This document shows, piece by piece, positions 35,321 to 46,300 of a DNA stretch of 64,000 nucleotides. Source of the DNA: Porites lobata (Eukaryota; Cnidaria; Anthozoa; Scleractinia; Poritidae); the NCBI GenBank assembly GCA_942486035.1, contig CALNXK010000040.1:2262001-2326000 (forward strand). Direction: 5' to 3'. The notes under the pieces were generated by a model. It had not been told where the DNA came from. It saw only the letters and a list, made by a program, of their open reading frames with translations, and searched no databases. The position numbers and the translations under genes were made by a program. Numbering within the stretch: the first letter of the stretch is position 1; every line of letters begins with the position of its first letter.

Positions 35321-36293
35321 CAAGAACTGAATGAGAGAAGTGACGATCAAAGGTTTTTGTTTGAGGTGATCATTTTATTAATTCTCAAAACCTTTTCTCT
35401 TGATTATGTATTGATATTATCAAAAGAAAAGTGATTTTGGTCACTCAGTCGACTTGACTGGAAGGGTTAACAATAACTGGAATTAGTTTTCACCAAATCA
35501 GTTGATAGCAATTTTCGCGCGTTCTGATTGGCTCCCGTAACTCGGAATATCCGTGGATATTAGAGACCTTTATCCGAGGACGGTGACGGCAGAGAAAACG
35601 CGTCGCTGAGAAAGTGAATTCTCGTTCTTTCAATCTTCATGGAGATTACTCCAAGTGATTAACTTTGTCAAATGTAGGTGACCCCTTCTAAAGTTGAATT
35701 CCTAAGAACCATATTCAAATTCAGAAAGAGGGAGGAAATTTCGTAGTCGCTTGTGTACCTCCTCTGTACAGCGTGAAATTAGGCATTTTCACGTTCTAGT
35801 CGTGCAGTGAAAGCAAAGAAATGTACACAAAAGCGTGATGCGCGTAAAAAATTGTTGTTTTGGTTATGAAACCTATTGCTTTTGTGACGTTCTCGTTGTG
35901 GTCACCGTCGTCGGATCGTAAGGTCCCTAATCACTGTTTTGGGACGGGATTCAAAATAGCTTCTAGTTTCGCGACAGTTTCAAAAGATGAATTTTGGCGG
36001 TAAATGAAGCAGCTGCACCAACAAATACCAAGAAAGAGACAAAATTTGGCTTGTCCGTGTTTACTGGTGGGAAGGAAAAAATTGTCTTACTGAATTTGCA
36101 ACAAAATCATAAAAAATGATCCCGGAACACAATCAATTGAAACGATAAAAAAATCCTAACTAAGTGACATCTTTTATTTACAAAAAGTTCCTTTTTGATT
36201 TTATCCAGCTGATTGGGTAAATACCAAAACCACTATCCCTCTCAGGGTCGGTTCATAGCGCCAGATATTTTCAGAGACGCTCCGCGTCTCCCA

Positions 36294-36329
<36 letters not shown>

Positions 36330-37976
36330 CTATCCGACATAGGCTTTTCCTTTAAATGACCCAAACCGTTTAGGATTTTATTTTGGGACACATTATTTCA
36401 TGTGAATTCACAAACGATTTCATTGACAGTAAACCTAATTTCGAAAAGCACGGTCAGAGTAGGTTGTTTATAACCTGTAAGCCAACTAGACAGGAAAACC
36501 CCAAAGATAGAGCTAATGGGGACATTTTCAAGATATCGAACTATTTATGATTAGTAATACTTTTCTTTAATATTTTTGTGTACATATAACGAACAGTAAC
36601 CGACTGGAAAGTATTGCAGGTAACGTGGTCTTGGACGCTTGCCCTTTTTCGTCAGAATTCTAAATCTTTAATGATGACATTCTTAAAATACCGATCGAAC
36701 ATACAAAGTTACTCCAGTTTCTTCATTGTTCTTAGTTATAAAATAAAAAAGAAATTAACTTTACTGTAGTTGTAAAAGCAATGCGAGCTCAACAGAGCGC
36801 AGCTTTGAAAGTTATCGATCAATATAAATCAATAACGGAAACATTTGAAAACGTGTTCAGAATCAAATATTAATCTTTACAATGGATTTCCTTTTAATAG
36901 AAGGCCCATTTTATCGGAGCTTTTGTCGCATTTAATTGGTGCTCTCTTTACGCAAGGTGCAGTGACTTCCACGACTTTCTCTCTTTCAGAATCATACTCG
37001 ACTCGCCCCGCGAGCTGAACCTTATTTATCCTTTTGACTAGATAAAGGGTGAGGAATAAGGAAAACAGAATGAAATGAACAATAGAAAGGCTCCGCTCTG
37101 TTTGCAGAATTCAGCATATTCTCTAAACGAGAAATGATTTATTCAACCAGTATTTTCTGTCCTCACGTTGCTAGTGCAACGTCAATCCTTTTCCAAACAT
37201 TTCTTCACTTCATTTTATTTAAAAGTAGTTATAATTCTTTCAACACCTGTTTTTCGCGGGACTTACTTTTCGCGATTTCACAAAAAAATTGCGCATTGAA
37301 AATCCGTGAACAAAGATTTCCCGCAAATATCGAGGAAGTGAAATTTTGTACCCTGGTTATTAATTATTTCTATGTCCTTTTAAGTGCAAATTACTTGATG
37401 TCTTTGATGAGCATTTGAACTCATCTATGTCCCGGAAGCTTCCGTCACCAGTGGGGTAATCTGACTCATTCTTTTAGTGGCAAATCTATGTACTGCCCGA
37501 TGTTTCCATAAAGATGTCTAACTAGTCAAAAACATTCGGGGTTTTAGTTCTCTTGTCAACAGTTTTGAGCACCGGTTTTGAGCTTTGTAAGATAGTATTT
37601 TTAATTGCGACATCATTGGGCGTGTTGTTGAGTGTACCGCTGAAATACAGCTGCAAAGCCTAACCGTCGCTGAAAAAGTAGAACTAATTAAAAATACATC
37701 TCTTTTTTCATCAGAAACTTATCACCCCACAACTGAAAAATCTGCTAATTATTAATCAGATTTCCTCAACTTTTACAGTTGTTGCCTGCTGATTGCGTTA
37801 TAGCCCAGCAAAGAAAGTTTAAAGGCGAGAGATAATTATCACGTTGTCAATGAAAACGTAATTAACCTTTTTTTTACCGGATACAGTTATTCTCTAGCTA
37901 TAAAATTAGTGCCTCAGGAGAAAAAGCTTGTAACAAAGGACTCTGATCTTATCAAGTCAACTCTAGCAAGGATCTG
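35321..37976. other. Intergenic, no gene supported
   Basis: AT-rich. A small GC-rich hairpin (gagacgctccgcgtctc) lies near 36275. The open frame at 37134-37418 has hydrophobic stretches but no signal-peptide start, splice context or domain that I can name. Confidence 0.35.
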
Positions 37977-38081
37977 CTATAAAATAAAGGAAGTTCTCCT
38001 GCTAGACAACTCTCAATCTGTGAATCTTTGTCAGCTGGCTCGTCTGATCCTTATAACGGTCTGGTTGAACTTCATTTTGAA
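37977..38081 (+). promoter_or_regulatory. Possible TATA box and non-coding first exon for the 39.8-kb precursor
   Basis: CTATAAAATA at 37977-37986 is followed about 30 bases on by a plausible start region. A strong donor lies at 38081/38082 (tttgaa|gtaagtact). The peptide precursor at 39823 has a splice acceptor directly before its ATG and so needs an upstream leader exon. This is the best candidate on its strand, 1.74 kb away. The link is inference. Confidence 0.35.
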
Positions 38082-38212
38082 GTAAGTACTCTTCCATCCT
38101 GGTAAATAAGAAGGTATAGCCTTACGTTTTGGTTAACGTTTTTTCACAAATATTTTAAACGTAGCGAGGCGCGAAATTCAAACCGTGAATCTAAATTTAT
38201 TTGCTCAAAATT

Positions 38213-38590
38213 CCCAGGGGGTATTCCCGGGAATTTTAGGTGAGGGTGTACCGTCCGGTTCCCTGTTTCAGACTAAAAAAATGTTATTTTCCATACTCGT
38301 TTTCAGACCTGGTATATAGGTAGAAATTAATTCATCATTTTTAGACTAGAGCTCAAACAGAAAGATTTCTTAAAATACATTTCGATTTCGCATATTGCTC
38401 TTTCTTTCTGAATCATTTGGAATTGAAACGACAATGAGTTCGTACACTCCTGTAGCTCCTCGAAAACCAAACCTGATTCCAGACCAAAATGGTCAAGGTT
38501 TATCCCTTTTTTCAGACCAAAACGGCGCCAAAACCCTCCCTTTGGGGAGGCACATACATATATGGCTTAGATAAGGGATTCCTCCCGGGT
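38213..38590. mobile_element. Dispersed element with cccggg ends, copy 1
   Basis: The left end is cagggggtattcccgggaat; the right end contains ccctttggggaggcacatac and gggattcctcccggg. Words such as ttcagaccaaaacggcgcc near the right recur in the repeat end at 1390-1449. No coding potential. Confidence 0.55.
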
Positions 38591-38663
38591 CAAAAGTACG
38601 ATTAGAAGGCTGAATTTCACAGAACGTGTTAAGCTTATTGTACTTGACAGTTATTGAGTGAGG

Positions 38664-39231
38664 CCCCGGGGGTACTGCCTTATATGGCCCATAGAGGTAT
38701 GTGCCGCTGTGAAGGGTATGGTTTTCAAGCAGTTTACTCTGGGATGGGGTATATAAATCAGAGAGTTTGGGTCTAGAATAGGGTATGATTTTCCAGGAAA
38801 CTGATCAATTGGTTGAAGATTTTAGTCTAGACAAGGGAAATCAGGAATTGCGACTCAAAAATATAAAAAAATCAAATGGGTTTTGTTTTGGCTGGTCTGT
38901 GCTGGTTTTGCAGGGTGCTACATACCTCCCAGTTGACCATTTTACGAAAAACGTACCCCTTTTGTGTACCTTCTACCTTGTTTAGAACTTTGCATCCTTT
39001 TTAACTGCTGTAAATGAACTATCTTTTAAATAGGAACCAATCATAAAAATAGAACGTTTTCTCGACTTTATAAAGTCATACATTTCATCTGTTAGCCCTT
39101 CTGGGCCCTCTCACAGACCACAAACGCCAGATTTCCCTACCCTTTTATATACTTCAACGTGTAAAATCCCAAATACCCGAAGCCTCCCCGTATAGGCCAT
39201 CATAACGAGTACCCATCCTCCCCGGGGCTAT
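38664..39231. mobile_element. Dispersed element with cccgggg ends, copy 2
   Basis: ccccgggggtactgccttat at the left and, inverted at the right, gagtacccatcctccccggg form the ends. Internal ggggtatataaatcagaga and gtaccttctaccttgttta words belong to a related repeat. Both copies lie between the putative leader exon and the coding exon of the 39.8-kb precursor. Confidence 0.6.
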
Positions 39232-39345
39232 GTCTACGCTATTCCGGAATGGAAAACCATATGATGATGATGAACTTTATGTAAGTGTCAATAAATCTTC
39301 TTGCTGGCCTGTTATGGCCTGTTAATGGGGGACAGAACTAAATAA

Positions 39346-39519
39346 TAGGCTGATTTAGCAACAGGATGGGAACGTCAGTTGACGACGGGAAAGCGCGCAG
39401 AAAGGACTAAACACGACTTCCGGTGCTCAATTTGCCGCGCTGCCATTGGTCAAGCCAGTTGTTTGATTTGCGCGCGCCGTCGTCAACTGACATTCCCGTT
39501 CTGTTGCTAAATCAGCCTA
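39346..39519. mobile_element. 174-bp MITE with about 45-bp terminal inverted repeats
   Basis: taggctgatttagcaacagg and cctaacg-type continuation gtcagttgacgacggg at the left pair with ccgtcgtcaactgac and gttgctaaatcagccta at the right. The centre is non-coding. Confidence 0.75.
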
Positions 39520-39565
39520 ATACTTCTTCTCACACACGAGACTAAAGGTTATTTCGCACGAAGCC

Positions 39566-39672
39566 TGCGCTGCGTTAGTCTGCCACACAGTCGTTTTTAG
39601 TGTCGCACGCAACGCTCTGTGGGGAGCGTGACGACACTAAAAACGGCTGTTTAGCAGACTAGCGCCGCGTCG
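39566..39672. mobile_element. Hairpin MITE of the cagccgtttttagtgtcg family
   Basis: tagtctgccacacagtcg with tttttagtgtcgcacgc pairs with gcgtgacgacactaaaaacg and gctgtttagcagacta. It resembles the hairpins at 15371-15460 and 58045-58118. Confidence 0.65.
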
Positions 39673-39822
39673 AGCTTCGATCGTCTGATTCTTTTTGCGC
39701 AGTGTGAACACTCTCCAGTGTTAGTGGAATTAACCACAAGCGTTGTAATGTAAACCTGTCATTTGCAAATGAAGTGTTATCAACATAATTTTTTACCATT
39801 TTCCACGTTTTTCCCTAGAAAT

Positions 39823-40080
39823 ATGAAAGGAGTGTACTTTATATTCATACTGTTGCAACTATCCACACTATGTGATAAAACTCATGCAGGGCCGCTGACG
39901 GATGAATCAGAAGGTAGAACAGTCAGAGAATTCAGTCGTTGGATGCCACCTGTAGGTTCTAGGAACCCTTCCAATATTCCGGGGTTTGGCACTGGCAAAA
40001 AAGATGAGTTACATGATCACCTGTCCATGCTACATGTTGGTCGTAGAAACTTCAACGGGTATCCAGGCAACGAGGTTTAG
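39823..40080 (+). CDS. Neuropeptide-type precursor G, paralogue of the 42.7-kb gene
   Basis: 85 residues. The ATG is chosen because a splice acceptor (ttccctag|aaat) lies five bases upstream and because the signal peptide starts there (MKGVYFIFILLQLSTL, ending THA). The pro-region GPLTDESEGRTVREF is nearly the same as in precursor F (EPLTDESGDKTVREY). After that the copies diverge: here SRWMPPVGSR, NPSNIPGFGTGKK and MLHVGRR are visible, so GKK and GRR could serve as amidation sites, but the regular KR-acidic spacers of F are lost. A poly(A) signal in the same context as F's lies 126 bases past the stop. Likely a secreted signalling precursor, or one under relaxed constraint. Confidence 0.7.
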   Translation: MKGVYFIFILLQLSTLCDKTHAGPLTDESEGRTVREFSRWMPPVGSRNPSNIPGFGTGKKDELHDHLSMLHVGRRNFNGYPGNEV

Positions 40081-40205
40081 TCAGAGAAAGTCATCCTGCA
40101 GGCTAATAAGACTAACAATTTATTGTATCGAAACACCATGTACTGAAGAACTGACAATAATTATTCTTACGCGATAAATCTTGATAAAAAGAACCAGCAT
40201 TGTCA

Positions 40206-40211
40206 AATAAA
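40206..40211 (+). terminator. Poly(A) signal of precursor G
   Basis: AATAAA in the context tgtcaaataaaaatgc. Precursor F has tgtcaaataaaatgc at the matching place, so the 3' end is conserved between the paralogues. Confidence 0.65.
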
Positions 40212-40261
40212 AATGCTTGATATATTTAAATGACGGAGTCTTCGGTGTTCCCCAACTTCCA

Positions 40262-40903
40262 TGGACACGTCGGGTCAACTCTACGCCTGAAACTGCAGTC
40301 TAGGAATAACTTTTACAATTTTTATTGGTTTTAGTCATAGAACTTTGTATTCCAAACAATCGTATGTTTTTTTAGGTTTCGATTGAACGGTCTTTGGCGG
40401 GAAAATGACGTCACATGATTGACAGCAAATTAAAATTTCAACTAATGATGTAAAAAATACAATAATTTTTAAAGAGCACGACGCGATCAAATCAATTGTG
40501 AAATTTTTTTTGAAAAGCTCAATTGGATAAAAAGTTTTTAAGCTTTCATTATTTAATTTTCGGCCCTTTTGTTACTATTTTTAGAAACATAAGCAAATTT
40601 CAAAATGCTCTCCAAAAGCAACTGAACCTTTCAAAAAAAATTTTTACATTTGTTTCTACCCCGTCGAGCTCTTTAAAGATTATTTATTTTTTCTTCTCTA
40701 GCTGAACGTTAAATTTTGGAGTCAATCATGTAACGTCATTTTCCCGCCAAAAAAAACCGTTAAAATCGAAAAATAAAAAAAAAACATACGATTGTTTGGA
40801 ATACAAAGTTCTTCCATCCTGTAAAGTATGAACTCAAACGGATGAAAACTGTAAAGTTATTCCTAGGCTGCAGTTTCCGGGGTAAAGCTGACCAGCGTGA
40901 CAA
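40262..40903. mobile_element. About 640-bp inverted-repeat element
   Basis: Arms of about 130 bases: gaaactgcagtctaggaata, tttgtattccaaacaatcgt and ggcgggaaaatgacgtca on the left; their imperfect complements tgacg-cattttcccgcc, acgattgtttggaatacaaa and cctaggctgcagtttc on the right. It is non-coding and lies between the two neuropeptide paralogues. Confidence 0.75.
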
Positions 40904-41276
40904 CAGGTAATTTTTGTTTAAAAGAGCCTTGTGAAAATATTAGTGACACTTAAAATGACCATAAAAGGAGAAAAATTGTCGGTCATTGTTGACCCAAATA
41001 TGCGACCCAAAGTTTGATATGCTCCGACTTCTTCTTCTAGGCTGAGAAGTTGTCATGAGTAACGGCAGCGTTATGGTTTGACAGCAAATGAAATCAACTG
41101 AAAGCAGACATTTCGCTTAATTTCTTTCAAATGCCATGGTCTGGCTATGTGATGTTGGTCTATTTACTGAAATGTAAAATTGCGATAACTGCAAATACCT
41201 AAATTTTATATAAGTCCCTTTTTATTTCATCAAAATCACTTGTCTCATTATCATTTTGTTGTATATAATTATTTAG

Positions 41277-41675
41277 CAATTAATGAACGAGGCTGAGTAG
41301 GATATGAAGAATTAAGCAGATCGAGGAGGGTGTCGGCCTCGGTGGATAACAGCCTCCAAGATCTGCTTAATTCTTCATATTCTACGAAAGCCAAATGGAT
41401 TAATTGCTTTATTATTCATTCAAAATAATTCGTAGTTTAAAAACATAGCTAAAACATGCTCACCTGCATCGATCAACGATGTAAAGTTCATCTTCAATAG
41501 TTTACGCAAATATTCACCAAATGGCAGATTTCGCGCTCTGAGTTGTCTTCTTGCTGTTTTTGCCATGTTTTTAGCCATTATTTCGCCTAGTTCCAGCTAT
41601 AGTTCTTACCCTTGAAACGAGTGAAATGTCCGCCATTTTTTTTGTCACAACCAAAGCAACTCAACCTCGTCCCCA
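41277..41675. repeat. Dispersed repeat, copy 2 (copy 1 at 10678-11090)
   Basis: It has the same order of parts as copy 1: a hairpin (gaagaattaagcagatc and gatctgcttaattcttc), then cattcaaaataattc, tttaaaaacata, ctaaaacatgctcacc, catcgatc and gaaatgtccgccattttt. It ends near caacctcgtcccca. Confidence 0.75.
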
Positions 41676-42262
41676 ATTTTTCACGACAGTTTGAAAATTT
41701 CGAAATTTACAAGGATTTGTATGGAAAACTATTCAAGCGTGACTGGGTGGCAAAAGTTAACACAGTCGTAAAAATATCCCAGGATACTACACACTTAATC
41801 GTCCAATTAGATATACGAATTTCATATTACTTGAGGAGTTCTGAAAATTTCTAGGTGACCGTTCCATTCATATACAATTTTAGAAGCTTATCTAATAAAT
41901 CCCCTACGATTTTCTGAGGTTTGATTTTTCACATTTCACTACCCAGGCTGGGCTATTTTCCGTTCAAAAAACGAATCCTAAAATGTTCGGATTTAAAAAT
42001 GTGATAGAGAGAGGAATGAGAAAAATTCTCACTTTCGTAATACGTCAAATTGCATCTAAAATTTTAGGGAAAATAATACTGAAGCCCTTGTTATTTCCGA
42101 CACTCAAGTTACCCTAGGATGACCGAACAGGAGTAAATTTCATAGCACCGCTACGAATGCATTTCTAGAGATCTTAAACTACTCTGGATAGCCTAAAAAT
42201 AGCCGGTTTTCAATCCATTTAGGAGGAAACCATCGTTGGGTGCCCCTGAGAGTGCTGGACAT
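41676..42262. repeat. Diverged relative of the pogo-like element at 20012, inverted
   Basis: Words such as ctaggatgaccgaacagga, gaaccgatttctagag-type agatc and aggaggaaaccatcgttggg match 20058-20570 in reverse orientation. The first 85 bases match 85-160 at the window start. The end gttgggtgcccctga recurs at 57579 and, inverted, at about 47165, so a broad family is present. Confidence 0.6.
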
Positions 42263-42314
42263 AAGTGAAAGTAAGGGAACTATAAAGACGTTTTTATTTC
42301 CTTTTGCTATGCAT

Positions 42315-42320
42315 TTTATT
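42315..42320 (-). terminator. Poly(A) signal of precursor F
   Basis: AATAAA on the minus strand in the context tgtcaaataaaatgc, 69 bases past the stop codon and conserved in paralogue G. Confidence 0.65.
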
Positions 42321-42388
42321 TGACACAGTCATCCTGATTTTCAACGCTTAAGGATTAAAACTCAGCTCTCGGCCATGGTTCAACAGAG

Positions 42389-42766
42389 TTACTCTTTAAA
42401 CTTGAGCTCAGGTAGGACGACCTTGTCTGGCTCATCTCCCAGGCCTGGACGCCAGTTGGGGTTTTTACCAGCGCTAGGTGGTATTGGCTGATCCTCCGAC
42501 TCATCTCTTTTGCCTGGAAACCAGCGCCCTCTAAACGAGACTGGTGGAGCCCGGGGATCATCTGACGCTTCTCTTTTGCCTGAATTCCAGTGTGCTCTCA
42601 ATTTATTTGGTTGTAAAGTCAGGTAATCATCTGATGCATCTCTTTTCCTTTGATATTCTCTGACCGTTTTATCTCCTGATTCATCCGTCAGCGGCTCTGC
42701 ATGAGTTTTATCAAGCCACAGTGTTGACAGTTGCAGCAGTATCAATAAAAAGTACACTCCTTTCAT
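42389..42766 (-). CDS. Neuropeptide-type precursor F with Trp peptides and GKR sites
   Basis: 125 residues from the ATG at 42766. A splice acceptor (gttccctag|aaaa) lies directly upstream; the frame stays open further 5' but that part is probably intron. The signal peptide (MKGVYFLLILLQLSTL, ending THA) is followed by an acidic pro-region to about residue 37. Then three related units follow, each opened by Lys-Arg and an acidic spacer (DASDD, EASDD, DESED) and closed by a Trp-containing end plus Gly: LRAHWNSGKR, FRGRWFPGKR and NPNWRPG. The first two have clear amidation and dibasic cleavage signals. The third lacks Lys-Arg after Gly. This is the organisation of cnidarian amidated neuropeptide precursors. 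The exact family is not recognised; the third unit recalls RPamides only loosely. Confidence 0.82.
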   Translation of the reverse strand: MKGVYFLLILLQLSTLWLDKTHAEPLTDESGDKTVREYQRKRDASDDYLTLQPNKLRAHWNSGKREASDDPRAPPVSFRGRWFPGKRDESEDQPIPPSAGKNPNWRPGLGDEPDKVVLPELKFKE

Positions 42767-42842
42767 TTTTCTAGGGAACAAAAGGAACACAGTAAAACTT
42801 GTGTTGATGGCTGCACTTGCACTTGCACTTGCAAATGACGTT

Positions 42843-42905
42843 ATTAAGTAACATTTGTAAACCTGAAGAAGGCTGGTATGACCAGCTGAAATGTTGTTTT
42901 GAAAA
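42843..42905 (+). repeat. Second Penelope-type, hammerhead-like motif
   Basis: 42863-42891 reads CTGAAGA, a stem (AGGCTGGT, loop ATG, ACCAGCT), then GAAA, with a possible stem III tgttg/caaca. Compare 6887-6916 on the other strand. It lies just upstream of the splice acceptor of precursor F. Confidence 0.45.
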
Positions 42906-43270
42906 AGCAACACACTTTGTTATGATCGGCTTTGCATTTATTTAGTCTTTGGATTACTCGTTTTTTGGTCCTTAAAATTTTAGCTGATTAGATCTCTTTT
43001 CTCGAGATCCAATGTTGACAACCAGCAGGATCTTCGTCCACGGTTTTCGCAGTTAATTTCTTTATCATTATTACATCATAACGCTAACCTGGAAATCAGT
43101 TGAAGTCACGTTTTCAAAAAATCCCACTCTTCAATAAAGCTTGGAAGAATTTCACTTACAGGAAAATTTGTTAATTATAGGATCGCATATTTAGTATATG
43201 AATTACTAATGAACTTCTGCATCATTCTTTTTCTTTTTCTTGCATTTTTGTCCAGTTGTATTATAATTGC

Positions 43271-43325
43271 AAACTCGTTCCCAGGGCTTTTCCCTCAAAA
43301 AAGGGAAAAGCCATGGGGACGAGGT
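43271..43325. mobile_element. Hairpin of the aacctcgttccc family
   Basis: actcgttcccagggcttttc and gaaaagccatggggacgagg face each other around a short A-rich loop. Related to the palindrome at 10542-10617. Confidence 0.7.
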
Positions 43326-46300
43326 TGTTATAATTGTACCTTAATTCTTTTACTTACTCCGGTGAATTAAGGAATGGGGGACTGCAAATTTGGAGTGGGG
43401 TGGTCTGTTTTAGCGCGGATTTTACCTTTCGCATTAATATTTTAAATTCAATATCTACTTCCCATGAGCATTCATTTTTCATTATTACTTGTAATGTATT
43501 ACCTGTGTCTCGTGACTTGTCACTCCCATTTTTGACTTTTTATTTCAATCCAAATTTACACCACTTTATAAATAATACTTGTAATTTAATTCACTTTTTG
43601 TCAATGACCATTGACACAAAGTTTATGGAATTAATCGGGGTTTTCTTAAATTATCTACGTTTTGTTAACTATAACGTTCCTTGTTAAGAGGGAGACTGGG
43701 ACAAGAGAAAAATATCTAATAATTACGACGGAATGGATCATTTCACAAATCCCCGATTAATTTAGCTTAATTGACTGTAAATGAAATATTATGGAAGGAA
43801 AAACGATTGTGGTCACATGTAATCTTCAAAGTCCAAATTTTGCATAATTATGGGCGTGGCTGGTCACGTGATCTAAAAAAAAGGAGTGTTTAAGGTCCAA
43901 AGCGGTTCTGAGCTCAAACACAGTGGTCTAAGACTAAAATAAAGGAGGGTACTGGAAAAAACAAGATCAAGTTATAAAACCCCGCATGTAATGAGGACCC
44001 ATTCCTAAATTCACGGGAGTATTTTAAACTACTGTAACTGTAACTTTTGTTGTGTAAATAAACGGATGTTAAAACTTATTACTCTATAACGCTTATTGAT
44101 TTATTTAACTATTTGATATTAACTTTGTTCATCAATTTTGCGGGTTTAAGACGTTTAATCACCCTAGATAGACGGCTGTACCACATACACTGACGTGGGT
44201 TTGTTAAAACACATTGGCCATAATAAATTTGGGCTAACGTTTTGCATAAGCATTTTTTTTTGGGGGGGGGGGGGACAACTGTAATACCTGGGGGAAATTG
44301 AAAACACTTTTATGCATTTTATTTAGCTATTTTTTGTGTGGGGAAGGGTGGGGGGCGGGGGGAACAAGGTGAATTATGGGTAATGAGAAAGTGGCGAATT
44401 AAAACAACAAGTTTCCTTTTAAGTGGAGGTTCGGGTAGTTTTTATATCCATTTTGGGTTTTAGCTAAATAACTGCTTGCAAAAGAGAATTCTCTCTTGCT
44501 GTTTGCATTGGTTAGCGTTTCGCTGATTTATGAAAATCGCCGCCATACAATACGGCGACATTGTGCATAATCAAACAATTACCTTGCTACTTATTTGCGA
44601 AATCTGAGTGATTCTTCTTAGCGAAAAACGCGGTTTACTTTGTATTTTAACCTACTGTGTTGCGTGATTAGTTTTCATAGTTTCCACTCATTTATCAATA
44701 ATTTTGCGACAGTCGCTCTCCGTTGCCATCGGGTTGGGTGAAAATAATGCTCAGAGGAATTTGTTTTTTATCCAAATGTTACTCTCGGTTTTAACCAGAT
44801 TTGGTATTAAAATGGATGCTAAGATACCGAAAAGCAGTGAAACGAAAAAAGAGTCATTAAAAGATGTTAGTTGTATTTACCTTCTTCTCTTCTGCTTCAC
44901 TTGTGCATATGTTTCTGCCGCAATTGGTTTTTTTGAAATCTTAAGCCAAGAGTAGGTTGCTAGCGAGTTCACCAGGCGGCAAATTTTGACCCGGACATCG
45001 ATTGGCATAATGGCTTTTAATAGTTTTCGTCCTCAGTTCCGATTAAATCACTACTCGCGTAGTCTGCACAGATAAACCGCTTATCAGCACACGAGAGGAT
45101 TCAATAAACATAATCAGGTTTTTTTTTGCATCCGGTTGAAAAAGTAGCTACAAAAACTTCAGCTTAACTGAGTAGCTAACAATAACTATTGGTTTATAAT
45201 TTTACTAGAAACAGCCTAAATCTCTATTTAAAAACGGAAGCAGGAAGAAGGGTATCTCTGCAATCAATTGAACTTTAATTTGTTTTAACATATCTAATAG
45301 GAAAATAATCGTTTTTGTATGTATCTTCTATAGTAGTTATCGATACCAAAGTGGAGCAGGCAGTGTCAAGTTCACGATTTAACAGATACAAAATTTTGTA
45401 TTGTCTATTCATTCATTTGGGGTAGTGGCTTACATCATTTAATCAAGCAATTTATAAATCTTGGTATTAGAATGGACAGAAAAATGAGTGAGCTTAAGGT
45501 TATTTACTACTTTATTTTTATAAAATTCTTGCTGCTTATTAGACCATCCATGAATCTCTGAAAGAAAGAGACCTTAGAGTTTTGACGCGCTCAATGATGA
45601 TATAACAGCACTGTGTTTTAAACAAAACGTGAAGTTATAATCAGCGAAGTGACGATCGATACATTCATCCATGATCAGCAAGCCTCTGTTCGTTAAATTC
45701 ATACACAATTTCTTTTCTCGCGTTTTAACATCGATATTGGTATTATTACTCTAACATGCGCTCGCTTTTTCCGTAATTGTAATAACGTACTAATCAATTG
45801 TATTCCAGAATGCAAATAGGATTTCTTAACATTTCCAAATTCATTCCTGTTAAAGAAAGAAATGGAAGATCCATTCATTGTCTTGTTTGCAATTAACTTA
45901 GAAGGCCCCTTTTTCGTAATTGGTATATTTTTAATGACGGTAACATGGGGTTTTGGTTTTCCTAGATTAGTAATTGATACATTTAATAGTTTGGATTGCA
46001 AACGGATGCTGATGATTACCGCTAAGATACGGAAAATTATCCTAGATTGTATTTTACTTAAGACGGTGCAACTTGAATTAGCGCTAGCTAGGAGCCACTG
46101 CGGAAGGCTCAATGTTGGAAGTGATCATTGCTTATATCTTACTTTTTATGCATTTCCTTCTTGTGTTATCGCTTGTCATGTTGAATAAGACAATTATAGT
46201 AATACTCATAAACAAGCGAAATTGTACGCACGTTTTGGTGTTTGAGCTGATTTTGAATCGAATCACGTTCCAGTACAGAGTCTGTAACTGATTTTCTAAA

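Noticed and set aside
44704..44955. 83-codon frame with a hydrophobic end
   Set aside because: The hydrophobic segment is C-terminal and followed by a stop shortly after. No splice donor or family match was seen.
45699..46188. Overlapping 108- and 137-codon frames on opposite strands
   Set aside because: Mutual overlap, no signal peptide, no cleavage motifs and ordinary AT-rich composition.
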